A stretch of 64,000 nt of DNA from Triplophysa rosa (lineage: Eukaryota; Chordata; Actinopteri; Cypriniformes; Nemacheilidae): positions 13,888,807 through 13,952,806 of the forward strand of contig NC_079906.1 in assembly GCF_024868665.1 (NCBI RefSeq), in the 5' to 3' direction. A program made the position numbers and the translations under genes. The stretch's first letter is position 1, and each line of letters opens with the position of its first letter. The notes under the pieces are model-generated. The model saw only the letters and a list, made by a program, of their open reading frames with translations, was not told where the DNA came from and did not search any database. Of this stretch, positions 1-16,900 are shown piece after piece.

Positions 1-1240
1 TAAATAATATCTAATAAATGCAGTCTCCCGGTGGTTTATTTCGCATATTTTGCATTAAGTGAATGCTTGGCTGAAAAGATGCGTCTTTAATCTAGATTTA
101 AATTGGGAGAGTGTGTCTGACCCTGGAATAGTATCGGGAAGGCTATTCCAGAGTTATTATAATTCGTATAAATTTAAACCATACAAAACAGCATCATTTG
201 ACAAAAAGTCCCGTCCCATATCTAATTTCCGTGAGGCAAAAGCAGACTGCCAAAAAAAACAATGAGATCGTATTCATAAGAAATTTAATAGAAATCAACT
301 TCATATTCATAAAATAGCATACGAGACTACAAGATTTAAAAATCCATTCAATATTTAAGTGCAGAAAATGCAGCGTAAAGAGCTGTAAATTCGTCTGTAT
401 GTTTCTTCAAAGAAAAAAATATATCATAAAGACACGTTAATGTTGATTTAAGAACAATTTTATTGTGCACTCTCTCTTCTGTACAATCTCTTTCTCTTAT
501 AGTAAATAACCTCGGAAAACCCCCACTGAAATGTTTTTGCAAATAACATCATCTGTGTGTGAATTACACAAACTAAGTAACAAAACCTCACAATTATTTC
601 AACAAATATTAAACCCTTTATGCTTTTATTAAATCCGCTACTTTTCTTTAACTCATACAAAAAAAAGTTAAAAAAATGTTGCGCATGGTTTGACATGTAA
701 ACATTTTTTACAATTAAACTGAGTTCAAGGTTCAAACAGAAATGACATTTTAAGCATAACGGAAATATATATAAGATGACAAGGTCAAAGAAAAACAGCA
801 ATGAGAAGAAAAGAATGTGCAACAGCAACTTCTATAATAGATAACACAACAATCACAAAATCAGGTTATGTCCAACTTAATACCATTCAGTTAATGGTAT
901 TAAAAACACATTTGGTACATTTTGTTTGTTGTAACAGTGTCAAGTAACTTCAACAATTTAACAGTAACACTAAAGAGATGAAATGTAACATTTTAATGAC
1001 AGCTGTAACAATTTACTTCGTACATACATGTTTGTGCCCAGGTGCAATTGTACCTTTAAAATATAGCAATGCACATTTTCCAAATATACAGCTTTGCTGT
1101 AGTGTGTGCAAATTGTATAGAACAGTATAGAAATATGATGACCGCTTATAGTGCTTTTGTGACACGAGTCACAAAGTCGGCAGAGTTGTGTTGCATCAAC
1201 ACCTGCTTGATGAATGTAGAAGTTGGGACCTGCTGTTTCA
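1..1240 (-). other. probable sypl1 3' UTR and downstream flank
   Basis: AT-rich sequence downstream of the sypl1 stop codon (the gene reads right to left), with no coding exon recognised. On the minus strand AATAAA-type poly(A) signals can be read at 626-631, 459-464 and 35-40, so the 3' UTR probably ends somewhere in this stretch, but the cleavage site cannot be fixed from sequence alone. Short open frames here lack coding character. Confidence 0.5.
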
Positions 1241-4610
<3,370 letters not shown>

Positions 4611-4929
4611 CGTGCTCTGCAAATAAAGCATCAACAATGAACAATCAAATGACCGTTACAACTAACAGGAAAATGGTGCGATAATGATGTCGGAAATGTG
4701 TTGAAACGCTAACGTTACACGTGCTGTGGCACGAGTTTCAGTCAGCACATCGCAATTATTCAAAAATAACGTTTTTTCCGCTAATTTCATCGTATCTTAA
4801 TACTCCGTTTGGCTGATGTGAATGAAAGTTCGTATGGTGGAGAACATACAGTTAATTTCAGTGATTATAAAACAAGAAAGACTCAGAAAAAATACCTTGG
4901 TAAGTCCACAGTCAAATATCTAAAAGTTG

Positions 4930-5040
4930 TCAAAGTTATTTCCCCTTTCTGCTTTATGGTTTTTATCACGTGACTCGTGACGTACTACCCACCCAAACGT
5001 ATGACCGGAGACATAGCGGAAACATAAAGGAAATTCATGT
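4930..5040 (-). promoter_or_regulatory. probable sypl1 promoter
   Basis: Upstream of the first coding exon of sypl1. It contains an E-box/CLEAR-like TCACGTGAC at 4966-4974 followed by a CRE-like TGACGTA at about 4978-4984. A 5' UTR exon is likely between here and 4610, but its limits cannot be fixed. Confidence 0.35.
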
Positions 5041-5547
5041 TTTCGTTTGTAATCGTTTAACACGTAAACTTTTAATGTCTCTTTTCAATTGCACCACAAT
5101 AATTCACTTTCATACACATTCATAATACATTATCATATACATTGTATAGTTACAATAATGCAGTAATAGGTTTATATTTCATTGCTCGTTTCCCAGTAAC
5201 CCTTACCTTAATCGTGTGCTCGTTTAACCAACTTTGTAGCTTTTTAAAATAAATTAAAACAAAAAAGACCTTTTTATAAATGTAATAAATTCACCTGAAC
5301 TGAACTTTATTAAAGAGAACGTAAAATGACATTTCAGTGCCTACCTGTGCATACAAATACTAACTCTAATGAGCTGACAACACAAATAAATAAATATATA
5401 TATATATATATATATATAATACTGTACATTTTAATCTGTTTAAATAAATTTACGTCTTAAACATAATCGACTTTGAACAGCCTTGACGTTGTATGACCAT
5501 AAGAGGACGCCCTTATCACGTTGTATTTCACGAGGCTGATGCTTTGG
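5041..5547. other. intergenic, no gene seen
   Basis: AT-rich spacer between the sypl1 promoter and the first foldback MITE. The only distinct element is a TA microsatellite at 5394-5419. Confidence 0.6.
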
Positions 5548-5848
5548 TTAAAGGGATATTTCACCCAAACATGAAAATTCTGTTATCATTTTCTCACCCT
5601 TAGATTGTTCCAAACCTGTGTACATTTCTTTGTTCTGCTGAACACACAGGAAGAAATTGGGAAGAATGTCAGATCTCACCCACTAGTTACTGCCGTAGTA
5701 GGGAAAATAAATACTTTGGGAGTCAATGGGGGGTGAGATTTGACAATCTTCCAGAGATCTTCCAGTGTGTTCAACAGAACAATGAAAGTTTACAGGTTTG
5801 GAACAATCCGAGGGTGAGTGAATGATGACAGTGAAGTATACCTTTAAA
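5548..5848. mobile_element. foldback MITE, 'AAAGGGATATTTCACCC' family
   Basis: Begins AAAGGGATATTTCACCCAAA and ends in the inverted form (TACCTTTAAAG). It contains the paired internal motifs for 'tcaccctTAGATTGTTCCAAACCTG' and its reverse, and a GTCAATGGGGG core. The type is very common in cyprinid genomes and several more copies lie in this window. Confidence 0.8.
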
Positions 5849-6489
5849 GGTCTGGGTATGACAAATGCATAGTCAGAACTGGCTTGTTATCTTTGAGAAC
5901 AGCTAGTGTATTAAATATACTGAACATTAATTTAGTTTAGGCCTGCAAAATGATTTCACAATGCAGAAATAAAAAAAATCCAGGTGTCCTAAAATTAACA
6001 GCTGAGTTGTCAATAGAATTGCATGTCACTGTTGTTTTTTCATCAGATCCACTTGGGGTAATAAACGTTTTTTGTCTTTACCAACTTTAAATGTTGCATA
6101 GCTCTCAATATCAATAGGAGGTGGACGAGATGGTAAGATAGGCCTACAGTCACTACTGAGGAATTCAGGTCATACCTTCTTGTTTGACAGGTTTTTCCAC
6201 CCATGCCTGTAGCAATGCAAAGCTCAAGACAGTACCAGTGACATAAGGTTGACATTTACAATTAACAATTAAAAATGGATTTCTGCTCATCTCGAATAAG
6301 CATGACTGCCAATCAGTATTACAGGGCACAGATGAGAGTCACAATAGTCCCCTTTTCTGTGTCACGTGGTTTGTGGTCATGGGATATCCCATGTGCCAGG
6401 GCCTGTGCCATTAAATCACATGTGTCTTATGTGCATTGAAAATAATAAATAAAATGTATGCTCTTGTACATAAATAACTCTTATGTTGC

Positions 6490-6762
6490 TTAAAGTGATA
6501 AATACAATGGTAGTCAAAAGTTCCCTAGAACTGTTTGCTGTCTTACATTCTTCAAAATGTCTTCTTGAACAGAACAGAACAAAAATGATAAAATAATTTT
6601 TCATACTATGGGAGTCAATGGGGGGCAAGGTCTGTTTGGTTATAAGCATTCTTCCTAATATCTTTCTCTGTGTTCATCAGAACAAATAAATTTATACAGA
6701 TTTGGAACAACTCGAATGTGAGTAAACAATGACAGAATTTTTGGGTGAAGTATCCCTTTAAG
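6490..6762. mobile_element. foldback MITE, same family
   Basis: Ends in TTGGGTGAAGTATCCCTTTAA and contains GGGAGTCAATGGGGGG and GATTTGGAACAACTCGAATG, as in the copy at 5548. The 5' end (TTAAAGTGATAAATAC) is diverged. Confidence 0.7.
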
Positions 6763-7500
6763 TTGCATGTGAAATGTAATTAAATTTTAGCCCAATGAAT
6801 GCTTATTTTGTATAATCAGTTGTACAGTATCTTGCAAAATGAGAAGGAAGGCTAGGCGGTAAAAAATCAAATAATTTCTTAGAATTTTCTTGGTCATTTG
6901 TTCATATTTTATTATCCTTAGTACACTGTGTAACTGAAAACATCTTTTTTTAAACACAATGACAAAAAAGTTAAAATCTGTGGGAAGGTTGACTAAACTA
7001 ATTTATCATGAAATGAGTCACAGACATAATCCAAAGGCGTGTGGTAAACTGTGATGTGCTCACGTGACAGATGCCCCTTTCTCCTTCCATGATTCATATT
7101 CTAATTGTTGCAGATTTAACTAACCCTCCCTCCCTCCTAATCAAAGAGAATAAACTGACAATATGAGTCATGCACTTTAATACTGTTTGAACACTTAAAT
7201 ATGAAGAGCGTTTTATTTTGTGCAAACCTTCACACATGAAAGGGCAGGAAATGGCTTTGTCTCAATGTAATCTGAGAATTGCATTTATTAATATATGCAA
7301 AGATAGAAACAGAACACAGACAACGTTGCTAGTTGCAACGTGCATTTACAGTAAAACATTTTTTTAATATTAAATAAGCCTACAGGACAATGGAGTTATT
7401 AAGATTTGGCAGATTGATATTGAGAATGAAACCTAAAACTACATTTGTAATGCAGTAAGATTTCTGCTGTTGTCTGAAGTGTGACGTGTCAAACTACCTT
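6763..7500. other. intergenic, nothing recognised
   Basis: AT-rich sequence between a MITE and the sort1 promoter. Both strands were read without finding a gene-like exon or repeat end. Confidence 0.5.
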
Positions 7501-7940
7501 GACTAGCACAGGATCATAGAAACGTAAACTTGCTGGCCAATCAGAAAATTGCAAGTCGCTGCAGCCAATCACTAGAAGGACTTGCAAGGTGCATTCGTTT
7601 CGCCGTTATTGATTGTCTTTCAGTGCAGATCGTTATTGAAGTGGTCGGTACAAAATATTGTGAAGAGTCTTGGATAAAGATCTCTGAAACTGGGTGGTCT
7701 GCGATTTTTTTACGGTCTTGGAAGTTGTACAGATCAAATAGAAGGGGATTGATATCGGAGCCTCTCCGTGAAGGCTGCACTAATATGTGTAGCAGCTATT
7801 TCACTCTGTCACAGCCTATCTGTTTTTGTGTTGATCGTTGGCAGGGACAGGAGGAAGACACTGCTAACTAAAGGAGTTAATGTTTTTTTTTAAAATACAA
7901 CAACTATACTGTCGTGTTGGAAATACATTAACAACTAGAA
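7501..7940 (+). promoter_or_regulatory. sort1 promoter and 5' UTR
   Basis: Two forward CCAAT boxes (7537-7541 and 7565-7569, 28 bp apart), each in an extended NF-Y context (GGCCAATCAG, AGCCAATCAC), lie about 400 bp before the sort1 ATG. No TATA box stands out. The short frames across this region are not conserved proteins as far as I can tell. Confidence 0.5.
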
Positions 7941-10900
7941 ATGGGTGGCCTGGGACACTTGATTGCTGTTTTATTATTTCCCATGGCTTTTGGTGTGGAT
8001 TTTCTTGTGGATCCAGGATCCTATAACGCGCACCGGGTGTATGTAAAGACTGCTGTATCCGCGGAAAGTCTCACCGAGATCGGACCAGATGAAGGTCTTT
8101 CTCTGATCCATCATCACATGCAGAAGAGAAGCGCGGACTCCTGTAATGGTTTGGAAGGATATGAGAGAAAGTTAAAAAAGAATTCGCACGAAGTAAGTTC
8201 ACTTGGTAGCGTAGACGCATTTATGCACAGATGCGAAACCCAAAATTCTCCCTCAGTAGTTGGCTGCATTGTTCATCGTTTGTTTGTTTTTTTAATCGGA
8301 AGGTAACTTTACAATGTATGATGCACAAAAGTGCTATTTAGGTAACGTTAGGCAGGTCCGTAGATGTTATAATGAAGTGTGACGTAAGCTTTTGAGCAAT
8401 CCAACAGGATCAAATTCGGTTTTTATTACAGTAAAAGTATAAATGAGAATTACTCTAGAAAGTCTATTTTATGTTCTGTCCTGGGTTCCTATCATAACCC
8501 ATAAACACGTTTTCTATATGAAATCTTTTGGTTAAACTATGAAAACTGTTAAAGTGGTTGTATTTGAGTTGTGTCGTTCTTGACAAATAAGGGAATGCAG
8601 TAGACTATTTGGACTCGCAGCAGTATTACGAGTCAAACTGGTATGGCAGCATGCATGTTTAATGTTTTCCACAACCAACTATGAATAGTTCATGTTTTTA
8701 CAAACGATATGCATTATAACACAAATAGATATTACAATGACTACTATAATGGTAATGACGTTTACATTGACGTCCTTATGAAAACCCTGTGGTTGTTTCG
8801 TCTGAAATTAGATCAATAAGGTTCAACACCTTAACCTGTTTGTCACATCGTCACTGTTCAGCCAGTATCATCTTTAAACTCAACAGCCCCCTGATAGACC
8901 TCTTTCATTAGTCACAGATGTGTCAAACAGGGTTTTGTGGTCTGTCTCTCTGTGGAAAGTTTTCATGAATTCAAAAGAAGTGGCACGAATTTGCAAGAAC
9001 CTCCTCACCTTTGTCAGACAACAGTAAATACTTTGGAAACCAACAGCGAAGCATTTTCTGAAACTGACCTATTCACCCATTCAATTTAGGTGCACTGTGG
9101 AATTCAGTATAATATTCTATACTTCAAATCACCTACAGATATATGCACCAAGCTTTATTTATAAGCAACAACACATGTTCTTTATATTTTTGAAATTTGT
9201 TATATTGATTTGTATCAGTTTATGTTTAATAGAAATGTAGTTGCTAGGTTTCCAATTCACTCTTTTGTTTGAGGTTAGCATGTGTTTTGCATAGGCTGGT
9301 AGTCTCTTTCTAGGACATGCAGTTCCTATTGCCCGTGGCTTTATTTTATTTTTATTGGTTTAATATTTCTCTTTTTTCCAGTGGACGTTTCCTGATATCA
9401 GTGGATCTGTGTCGCTGGCTTGGGTGGGGGACGGAACTGGGGTGAGTTTTACTTTCAATTTATGTTCGGTTGTTTACACATTTTCACAAAAACTTTCCAC
9501 TGTAGTAAAATTCCATTCAAGGTTGCATGACAGCGTAGAGAATTTTAGGTTCTGTTTTTTCTCTTTTTTTTCAGGTTTAAATGTAGAATTTCTGGTTTCA
9601 AAATTTTGTACTGTAGTGAGACAAAACAGCTCTTAATATAGCATAACCAGTTTGACCTCTCTCATGCTCCAGAGGACATTCAAGGCCATTCTTGTGTTAA
9701 GAGACTCTTCCCTTTACTCTGACCACAACTAATGTGATCTTTACTGTAGTTTAAACATGACTGCGGTGTTTCTTTACTGCAGTTTTTACATGACTTGATT
9801 AGCTTACTTTGTGTCTCGATCATAGGTTGTTTTGGCCCTGACAACATTTCAGATGCCATTTGTCTTCCTGAAATTTGGTCAGTCTAACCTCTATAGAAGG
9901 TGAGTGCTATGTGATCGGATGGCTAGAATTTTCAGTATACCCATTCTCAATATTGATGTTGTTCTTACCTTCCTGTTTTTCTCTGTTTCTCATTCCCTCT
10001 GTCTTTCAACCCACACGCTGTGACAGTGAAAACTATGGAAAGTCATTTCAGGATGTCACAGAGCTTATCAACGGTACCTTAATCAACACTGCCTTTGGGA
10101 TTGCTATCGGTCCTGAGAACTCTGGCAAGGTGGGCAAGCACTGTATTCTGACTCTATAGACGGTTTCAAAGCAACAACATAAACGTTACTACGCATGCGC
10201 GCATTTGTGGCCTAAACCTAACTTCAAGTACACATCTGCAAAGAATAGAGTCCCTATAGGTTATTTCTGAAAACAAGCCAAAAAAAAACCCCAAGTAAAT
10301 TACATTAGCTAGCTAGTTTAAAGTATGTCTAGCCTGTATTATTTTGGGTTACCAGTAGAAGAACCGTTACTTAACTAAACTTAAATGCGACAAAGTTACA
10401 CAAATCATTCAATAAATTGTTTGTTTACTAAAATTAACATACAATAAAATTAGACAAATTGTTTATTTAATACAATTATTATACAATAAAATATTAATAT
10501 TAATTGATATTATAAATTGATTGAAACATAAATAGTTATATTTTCCACTAGCCAGAAGATAAACAAACATACACCGGAAGTTAACTTCGTGCCCGGTACA
10601 ATCGTCCGATGAAACGGACGTCCAACAAGAACTTGAAAACAATAGTTCGACCTTCGGTTCTCTTTTAATGTTTCAGCCATACTTTTATACAAAGTTAAAT
10701 TTGTAAGTCAAACTTTAGAGTCATTTTCTATCCCTCAGGTGATCCTCACGGGAGATGCTTCTGGAAGCAGCGGTGCCAGAATTTTCCGTTCAGAGGACTT
10801 TGGGAAGAGTTTTATCCACACAGAATTGCCCTTCCATCTGCAAATGCAGATCATGTACAACCCTCAAAACCCTGAAGTGCTTGTGGCCATCAGCAATAAG

Positions 10901-13900
10901 GTGAGAGCCCGTCAATCTATACATCTTTACATCTTTTCAGTAGCTTAGCTTGTAGAGGGTGGTGCTAGCCACAGTAAGGTCATGGGTTCGATTTCCATTG
11001 AGTGCACATGCAGATAAAACGAACGCACTGTGAATCATGTTGCATAAAAGAGTTTACAATAAATGCATTAGCGTTCGTTGCATGAAACAACGTAATGTCA
11101 TCTTGCTTTCAGAATGACCTCTGGATCTCCAAAGACTTTGGTGCAACATGGACGAATATTCACAAGATGGTGTGCGTTGTAAAATTGTGAGTATGTTATG
11201 ATCATTTATGATTGTTCAAACTTTGAGGAATGAAATGTAGCATTTGATAAGTCAAAAGAGGATGAGGGCGGAGTCACTTATTATAGCAGGAGGGTGTGTT
11301 TTATTGTTTATTTTGACCAGCCAGTTTGGGAAGTTCTGGATTGTTCTTTTCACAGCCTGCACACAGCTACACGTCCAGGACGCTCACAAAAACACAAACA
11401 TGCAAATATGGCCCTGTGGCAGCAAATTGAGACATTCTGTGCTGAGTCACCCTCTTTTTCCAAACGGCTCAGCTTTCAAATATCTGAGGGCAGCTCTCCT
11501 GCTCCAGATAAACTGCTGCATCAATCCTCCCTAGGTTTCTTTGATATTCTCATTCTGAACGCTTCCGTCACTCATTCTTAATTTCTCTGGCCCATTTTAA
11601 CACTTCAACAGAGAAGTGGTTCTCCTGACAAGGAAGCTGAGCGTGACTTATCCATTCCAACTATCAATATTTGACCAAAAGAGATATGGTTGGGTGCTCT
11701 TGTGGTTTGTATGGGTTGTGTTGGTTTTTTAATTTCTTCCAGCGAAAAATAATAACTGTGAGTGTTCAGAGCTCCACACGGCCCTCAGGGTGGCCTAGTT
11801 TTAAAAAAAGCACAATATCCTACCTTATTTGACTGATGCGACAAAAACACCTGTGGGAAAATAGGTCAGATTGTGCCGGCTTCATTTTAGGAGCTCGACA
11901 GATACAAAGTTTCTGCACTAGCAACATGTCTTTAAAAAGAGTACGTCACATCCATTTAAACATGATTAACCTCTTGTGTGACTTCAGAAGTCTGGAAACC
12001 CAATCTGGGTAATCTGACCCGAATGGGTAATATTCGCAAAATGAATATGCTTGTATTGTACTTTAGGAAAGTAATTCTACTGTTAAAAGGTATGCAGGAG
12101 TTCTGAAAGTATGCAAAGGAAAGTTTAAGCATATAGTTAGATTAAAACGTATTTGCACAGTGACAAGAAAATGAAACAGGAGGAAGAAGTCTACAGTTAG
12201 CTAATTGTTTATGATAAAGATGGATTATGTTTAAGAATTTTGCCAACATCAAAACTTCTCAACCTCCCTTAGAGCTCGTCTTAAAAATAATAAGACATTT
12301 GATCTGTGACATCCTGGATATCCAGTTACAACCAAGACATTCATTTTAATGCACCACGATTCTCTGTGCAACCAACTTCTTGTTTGATCATTTACAAACA
12401 TGTTTTTCATTATGATGCATTAATTGTGGTTCATGTCATGATAGTCATGAATCATGTTTCTTTCCTTGAAATCTCGGTGTGTATCATGTTTGTACTTGTT
12501 ATGCTACAAATGACTGACTGATCTGCAGTGAAGCGACCTCAGACTGCTGTTGTTTTTTGAGGTCTCCAGAGTTTAATCTCACTGATCAATTCTGGCATCT
12601 CACCTCCTCTCTTTCCCGCAGGGGAATAGATGCTATGTTCTTCTCTGCCAACCTTAACGGATCCTGCTGTGAGTAATATTTATAGCATTGTTGATCTAAG
12701 GTGTGGTGAGTAAAAATCACCTGTGTGTGTGTGTGTTGTGTGTGTCAGTTTTATAACAGTTTTATGAGCGTTTCTGTTTGTGTATCTGTGTATTATTCTG
12801 TTTCATGTTAAATTACTTGAATTCTAAAATGAAAGCTCTTCAGCAATAGACGTATTCAGCGGCAACAACATAAACAAATGTTATGTGACCCAAACTAAAC
12901 TTCACATAGACCTCTCCAAATAATCTCTTTAGTAGTTTTAATTTAATTTAATACATTAATATACAATAAATAAAATCATATTAATAAAATCTATATTATA
13001 ACCAAACACAGACCAGAAGTTAACTTTGGGCTAGGCACATGTGTCCAATGAAACCATCTATAAGCATTTAGCGCTCCTATAGTGATTCAGATTCGCACTG
13101 CTAACCAGATTTAAATGGCCCACCCCAAAACAATAAGTATTTGATTTACAAAAATAATTCAAAGACAATTAATTAAACTATGAAAAAAATAAGAGACAAT
13201 TTGTGATGTTTTTAATTTATAATATTAGCTGGAACTTCTGCATCTATCATGTCACTTCATGCCAGAAAATCATAAACACTTGCTAGGAAATTACGGAAAT
13301 TTATTTCTTTCATAATTATAATGCAAGCAGTAAGTGTAATTTGGTGACAAACTTGAAATAGTCAAATTTCCTGTTTTCTTTGTTTAGTACCTCGGGTTTG
13401 TAAAATAAATAATAAAAACACATAAATGAACAAAAGACACAGTGAAATCATGCCACTGGTCTAGTAGAGTCAGTGACAGTGTAGTTCAATCATGTTGGGT
13501 CAAAATAAAGTCAGATTGGAAATGAGAGAGAGTACATGATGTAAATATTTTGGGGTGAACTATCCCTTTAACTGGCTTGGAAGTCTCACACCGGCCCCCA
13601 GATGATACTTGGTAACACTGCTTTTTTGCAAGGCGATTGCTCAAATGGCAGAGACGATGATGCAGCATGCTGAGCGTGTTGCTCATTACTAGTGTTTAAA
13701 TGATGCGTACAGATGCTTTTGAATTGAACATCTCCCAGTGGAATTTGAGTCAGCAAAAACCAGTGCGGTCCATGCGATATCAGCAGACCAGTTCTGGTTT
13801 AATGTTACTGTTGGTTTTGTGTTTTCAGATGATAGAGGGATGCTTGTGCTGAGGAAGACCGTGGACCTTGGCGTTACCATAAAGACAGTTGCCGAGGGGA

Positions 13901-16900
13901 TCTACTCGTTTGGGATCGGCGGAGGTTTCCTGTTCGCCTCGGTTAGGACTAAAACAGGAAGTGTAATGCAGTCAGCAGAGGTGTGTAACCTGCTGTGACC
14001 ATAAGAATTGTTACAGACCCCGTTTATGTCCGGTATTAAGTGTGCTAATTGTGTTTGTTTCATAGACTGTGATGCGTTCCATACATGTGTCGGTAGATAA
14101 AGGTGAAACATGGAACATGGCCCAACTTCCTCCTGTCAGTCATGAGCAGTTTTACTCGATACTTGCGGCCATTGATGAAATGGTTTTCATGCATGTGGCT
14201 GAACCTGGAGGTCAGTGTTTTCTTTTTGCCTAATCATTTATTGTAACCATAATACTTGTTTACAGCAGCAAGTATGACAATGCAAAAGCAAGCAACAGGT
14301 TGTTCTTCCTGTCTTTGTGGGCGACTTCCGTTTCTTCAGCTGCTTTGTAAATAACTAGAAAAAGTAGTGTTTAATGGTGTGAAATCTCACAATAACAGGA
14401 TGTATGTAAGCATGATACTGTATGTGCACCAGAATGCTACATTATTTTATTAGATTTAGCATAGAGAAATAAAGTTATTAGGCCATTTGAATGATGTAGT
14501 TTTTTTATGTGTAGCAAAAGAAACGTAATTTTACTTTAATTGTAAATTAATTACATTTATTGTCAAATTTATTTTAAAAAAGGTTCATTTTATTTTATAA
14601 TTTATTATCAATTTATTATATTAAGATTTATTTTGTTGTATTTATTATACATTCATTTTAAAAGATTCTTACAAGAAAGAAGACTGTTATGTTGATTGTT
14701 ATGTTGATTATTTTGTTAGAATGCAGCCTGTCCGTAGTCTGCTCACTTGCTGTCGAGAGAAACTTGTGAAAAGGGATGTCTTGGCGAGAAAGCGAGAGAT
14801 AGAACTTGTTTGAGAAAGAGAGTAGAGAGATAGGTCATTTACTGGTGTTTGGTATCAGTGGTTTTATTGTCCCATCTAAGAGCAATCCTTGGTGGGAACA
14901 AACCTACTTTAATTCAAAAGGCTGTAAAAGCGTTTACACTGTAAACTATCTGAGCTCTTCAAGTGATAATAATAATGTGCACTAACATATTGTGTAGCTG
15001 CAGCTTACTGTAGCTTTATAACATATTTTTAAAGAGCCTAAATAACTGGAAATAGCCGACTGGACTGAAATTGTATTAAAAAGTATTGAAAAATGTCCAA
15101 GGAACACAGAAGTTTCTTCAAAGGCAGCATTTCAAAGTAACAGTGTTAAAGTAGTATTGCAAAGCGATCGTTATTGTATTATATGATGTAAATCAGAGAA
15201 TGTGTCTCATTGAAACTGCATTATGTGTTTGTTTTTTTTCAGACTCTGGGTTTGGCACCATTTATGNAATTAAAAGAGTCGTTTCACGTCTATCCTTGAA
15301 TCACTTAACTCATCAAGGTTGATGTAGGATATAGAAAGTAATTAGTAATAAGTAATTAAATACTTTTTGAAGAGAGTAACTTGTACAGTAATCAAATTAC
15401 ATTATCGAATGTGTAATTAGTAACTAGTAATTAATTACTTTTTCAGAGTAACTTACCCAACACTGGTATGGATTGTGTTGGTTTTTTAATTTCTTCCAGC
15501 GAAAAATAATAACTGTGAGTGTTCAGAGCTCCACACGGCCCTCAGGGTGGCCTAGTTTTAAAAAAAGCACAATATCCTACCTTATTTGACTGAAGCGACA
15601 AAAACACCTGTGGGAAAATAGGTCAGATTGTGCCGGCTTCATTTTAGGAGCTCGACAGATACAAAGTTTCTGCACTAGCAACATGTCTTTAAAAAGAGTA
15701 CGTCACATCCATTTAAACATGATTAACCTCTTGTGTGACTTCAGAAGTCTGGAAACCCAATCTGGGTAATCTGACCCGAATGGGTAATATTCGCAAAATG
15801 AATATGCTTGTATTGTACTTTAGGAAAGTAATTCTACTGTTAAAAGGTATGCAGGAGTTCTGAAAGTATGCAAAGGAAAGTTTAAGCATATAGTTAGATT
15901 AAAACGTATTTGCACAGTGACAAGAAAATGAAACAGGAGGAAGAAGTCTACAGTTAGCTAAATGTTTATGATAAAGATGGATTATGTTTAAGAATTTTGC
16001 CAACATCAAAACTTCTCAACCTCCCTAAGAGCTCGTCTTAAAAATAATAAGACATTTGATCTGTGACATCCTGGATATCCAGTTACAACCAAGACATTCA
16101 TTTTAATGCACCACGATTCTCTGTGCAACCAACTTCTTGTTTGATCATTTACAAACATGTTTTTCATTATGATGCAATAATTGTGGTTCATGTCATGATA
16201 GTCATGAATCATGTTTCTTTCCTTGAAATCTCGGTGTGTATCATGTTTGTACTTGTTATGCTACAAATGACTGACTGATCTGCAGTGAAGCGACCTCAGA
16301 CTGCTGTTGTTTTGTGAGGTCTCCAGAGTTTAATCTCACTGATCAATTCTGGCATCTCACCTCCTCTCTTTCCCGCAGGGGAATAGATGCTATGTTCTTC
16401 TCTGCCAACCTTAACGGATCCTGCTGTGAGTAATATATATAGCATTGTTGATCTAAGGTGTGGTGAGTAAAAATCACCTGTGTGTGTGTGTGTTGTGTGT
16501 GTCAGTTTTATAACAGTTTTATGAGCGTTTCTGTTTGTGTATCTGTGTATTATTCTGTTTCATGTTAAATTACTTGAATTCTAAAATGAAAGCTCTTCAG
16601 CAATAGACGTATTCAGCGGCAACAACATAAACAAATGTTAAGTGACCCAAACTAAACTTCACATAGACCTCTCCAAATAATCTCTTTAGTAGTTTTAATT
16701 TAATTTAATACATTAATATACAATAAATAAAATCATATAAATAAAATCTATATTATAACCAAACACAGACCAGAAGTTAACTTTGGGCAAGGCACATGAG
16801 TCCAATGAAACCATCTATAAGCATTTAGCGCTCCTATAGTGATTCAGATTCGCACTGCTAACCAGATTTAAATGGCCCACCCCAAAACAATAAGTATTTG

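Noticed and set aside
7530..7871. 113-codon frame just before sort1
   Set aside because: Covers the CCAAT promoter and 5' UTR; no known protein and an overlapping antisense frame exists.
10941..10995. Possible tRNA gene from its A and B boxes
   Set aside because: The cloverleaf is not complete and the sequence continues into a SINE body; the same holds at 42920 and 49122.
11709..15266. A real exon duplication giving a longer sortilin
   Set aside because: The junction of exon 9A with exon 7B is out of phase and stops at once, and exon 10A is cut by an N with no donor site.
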